Below, piece by piece: positions 62,753 to 64,000 of a stretch of 64,000 nt of DNA. The notes under the pieces were generated by a model. That model did not search any database, had not been told where the DNA came from, and worked only from the letters and a program-made list of their open reading frames with translations. Numbering within the stretch: position 1 is the stretch's first letter; each line of letters begins with the position of its first letter. Source of the stretch: Myxococcus fulvus (GTDB taxonomy: Bacteria > Myxococcota > Myxococcia > Myxococcales > Myxococcaceae); contig NZ_FOIB01000017.1 of NCBI RefSeq assembly GCF_900111765.1, positions 59,876 to 123,875 on the forward strand, in the 5' to 3' direction. The translations under genes and the position numbers were made by a program.

Positions 62753-63358
62753 ATGGGGCGACCCAAGACATTCGACGAGGACGCGGTGTTGGACCGCGCC
62801 ATCGAGCTGTTCTGGACGACGGGCTATCACGCCGTGTCGGTCCGGGACCTGGAGGAAGGCACGGGGGTGCTGAAGGGCAGCCTCTACGCAGCCTTCGGTG
62901 ACAAGCGCGCGTTGTTCCTCGCCACCTTGCGTCGGTACGCGGACAACAGCGCGCGAGAGATTCGCGAGCTGCTGACGCACGGGAAGGACGCCCGGGCGGG
63001 GTTGGAGCACTACCTGCGGGTGCGCGGGAAGGACTGCACGGGCCCATCGAGGGGGCGGGGGTGCCTGCTCGCGAACACCGCGGCGGAGGTGGCGCCGCAC
63101 GACCCGGAGGTCCGCGCCGTGGTGGGTCAGTCCTTCGAGAAGCTGGCGGCGGCCCTGGCGCCCGCGCTGCGCGAGTCGCAGGAGCAGGGGCTCATCAGCC
63201 GCAGGCATGACGCCCGCGAGCTCGCCGCGCACCTGGTGGTGCTCGTCCAGGGAATGAGCGTCGTGGGCAAGACGGAGCCCGACTCCGCGCTCATCCGCTC
63301 CTCGCTTCGCTTCGCCCTGTCGCTGTTGGAACCCGACACCCCGGAGAAGTCACGATGA
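62753..63358 (+). CDS. TetR-family transcriptional regulator
   Basis: 201 aa from ATG 62753 (GGAG 5 nt upstream; a GTG at 62738 is the alternative). MGRPKTFDEDAVLDRAIELFWTTGYHAVSVRDLEEGTGVLKGSLYAAFGDKRALF is a TetR_N HTH. The C-domain carries RGCLLANTAAEV, as in the AcrR/NemR-like TetR_C subgroup. Overlaps the DoxX gene by 4 bp (ATGA), so the two are an operon controlled by the tandem repeats. Confidence 0.9.
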   Translation: MGRPKTFDEDAVLDRAIELFWTTGYHAVSVRDLEEGTGVLKGSLYAAFGDKRALFLATLRRYADNSAREIRELLTHGKDARAGLEHYLRVRGKDCTGPSRGRGCLLANTAAEVAPHDPEVRAVVGQSFEKLAAALAPALRESQEQGLISRRHDARELAAHLVVLVQGMSVVGKTEPDSALIRSSLRFALSLLEPDTPEKSR

Positions 63359-63906
63359 CGCACCCTCTCATGCGGCTGTTCGTCGACCCTCGTTCCACGT
63401 CGTCCCCTCTGTCCACCGGGCTGCTCGTGCTCCGGGTGCTCAGCGGCGGGCTGATGGCCCTGCACGGCGCCGGGAAGATGGTGAGACCCTTCACCTGGAT
63501 GGGTGACAACCCTCCGCTGCCGGTGCCCGGCGTGCTCCAGTTCCTGAGCGCCTCCGCGGAGTTCTTCGGCGGACTGGCGTGGATGCTGGGGCTGGCGACG
63601 CCGCTGGCCACGCTGGGCATCGCGGTGACGATGCTGGTGGGCATCCTCATCGCCCACATCCCGGTGGGGGACCCGTTCATCCGGCTGAGCGTCCGGGGGA
63701 TGACGACCGGCCCGGGCGAGCCGTTCTGGGGCCTGCCGACCTGGCTGGTGCGCGCGGGAGGACGCAGCGTGGGCGGCTCGGGCTCCTCCGAGCTGGCCAC
63801 GCTCTACATCGCCATCTCGGTGATGATGCTGGTCGCGGGCCCCGGGCGCTTCTCGCTCGACGCCTGGCTGACGCGAAAGCTCGCGGCGCGCGTCGCCTCG
63901 GCCTGA
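63355..63906 (+). CDS. DoxX-family membrane protein
   Basis: 183 aa from ATG 63355. Four TM segments (LLVLRVLSGGLMALHGAGKM; FLSASAEFFGGLAWMLGLATPLATLG; VTMLVGILIAHI; TLYIAISVMMLVAGPG) with the DoxX-type RVLSGGLMALHGAGKMV and charged Glu/Lys positions (SAEFFGG). Inner membrane; related proteins are linked to quinone or thiosulfate redox or to stress. Cotranscribed with its TetR regulator. Confidence 0.88.
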   Translation: MTHPLMRLFVDPRSTSSPLSTGLLVLRVLSGGLMALHGAGKMVRPFTWMGDNPPLPVPGVLQFLSASAEFFGGLAWMLGLATPLATLGIAVTMLVGILIAHIPVGDPFIRLSVRGMTTGPGEPFWGLPTWLVRAGGRSVGGSGSSELATLYIAISVMMLVAGPGRFSLDAWLTRKLAARVASA

Positions 63907-63915
63907 TAGCGGTGA

Positions 63916-64000
63916 TCAGTCGCACGGAACCGGGTAGCCACAATGAATGAACCAGCCCTCGGCATCTCGCTGAGTAACAGCTTCGGTGGCCTTCTGGACG
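63916..64000 (-). CDS. 3' end of an IS630-like transposase, cut by window edge
   Basis: The last 27 codons before a TGA at 63916-63918 give a C-terminus AVTQRDAEGWFIHCGYPVP that matches the usual end of IS630/Tc1-mariner-type transposases (A-V-T-x-x-D-A-x-G-W-F-x-H-C-G-Y). The catalytic part lies beyond the window. Whether it is intact cannot be told. Confidence 0.65.
   Translation of the reverse strand, partial: VQKATEAVTQRDAEGWFIHCGYPVPCD

Overview
The window is about 64 kb of very GC-rich DNA that reads as a myxobacterial chromosome (order Myxococcales, most likely a Myxococcus/Corallococcus-type Myxococcaceae). The signs are: a C-terminal MYXO-CTERM-type sorting tail; a SitA/DUF2380-type toxin lipoprotein, a family first described from Myxococcus xanthus paralogs; a transmembrane Ser/Thr kinase with TPRs followed by an FHA-sigma54 activator; many Cys-rich or EGF-bearing surface lipoproteins; and codon use so G/C-biased at the third position that long antisense open frames shadow nearly every gene. 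No rRNA, tRNA, CRISPR array or intact insertion sequence was seen. Only the tail of an IS630-like transposase appears, at the right edge.

Layout, left to right. 0-6 kb (minus strand): a MopE-like Asp-rich lipoprotein cut by the window edge, an M19-like dipeptidase lipoprotein with a Cys-rich tail, a CapA-type phosphoesterase and a small secreted protein. 6.1-7.8 kb: a hipBA toxin-antitoxin pair with a clear paired-palindrome operator. 7.9-13.1 kb: three tandem paralogous surface lipoproteins (unique N-domain, Cys-rich/EGF modules, DUF2135-like C-domain) plus one MYXO-CTERM protein. 13.3-18.0 kb: a four-gene minus-strand operon (CoA-acylating semialdehyde dehydrogenase, URC1-type GTP cyclohydrolase II homologue, URC4, uracil phosphoribosyltransferase) that reads as the URC route of uracil catabolism. 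18.2-27.0 kb: a signalling and candidate-effector island (Ser/Thr kinase, FHA-sigma54 activator, a C39/papain-like protein, an Ala/Pro-rich protein, a thaumatin-like protein). None of the last three has a signal peptide.

27-37 kb: GNAT acetyltransferase, outer-membrane-like protein, phospholipase-D-like lipoprotein, a membrane protein, a 53-residue secreted Cys peptide with its own promoter region and terminator, two MacB/FtsX-type permeases, a cysteine desulfurase, and a lipoprotein joining FG-GAP repeats to a lysyl-oxidase domain. 37-47.4 kb: DHA2-type exporter, class III nucleotide cyclase, M28 peptidase, a possible 39-residue peptide next to a methyltransferase, a PAS hybrid histidine kinase, and an amidohydrolase/DUF59 pair. 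47.5-49.8 kb: a SitA-like lipoprotein toxin translationally coupled to two tandem paralogous putative immunity genes. 49.8-54 kb: a beta-helix-like protein, a 2-oxoglutarate/Fe(II)-type oxygenase, an MFS transporter and a quinone oxidoreductase.

54.1-61.1 kb: an Atu-type acyl-CoA carboxylase operon (AtuA-like, carboxyltransferase, biotin carboxylase/BCCP). It is divergent from a TetR regulator and an SDR enzyme, and a perfect 26-bp palindrome lies in the shared control region. 61.2-64 kb: a lipoprotein, a TetR-DoxX pair behind tandem operator-like repeats, and the transposase fragment. The parts most worth following up are the SitA/duplicated-immunity locus, the URC operon, the Atu-like operon with its palindrome, the thaumatin-like/C39-like candidate effectors beside the kinase, the lysyl-oxidase fusion, and an 80-bp MITE-like nested inverted repeat near 40.6 kb.
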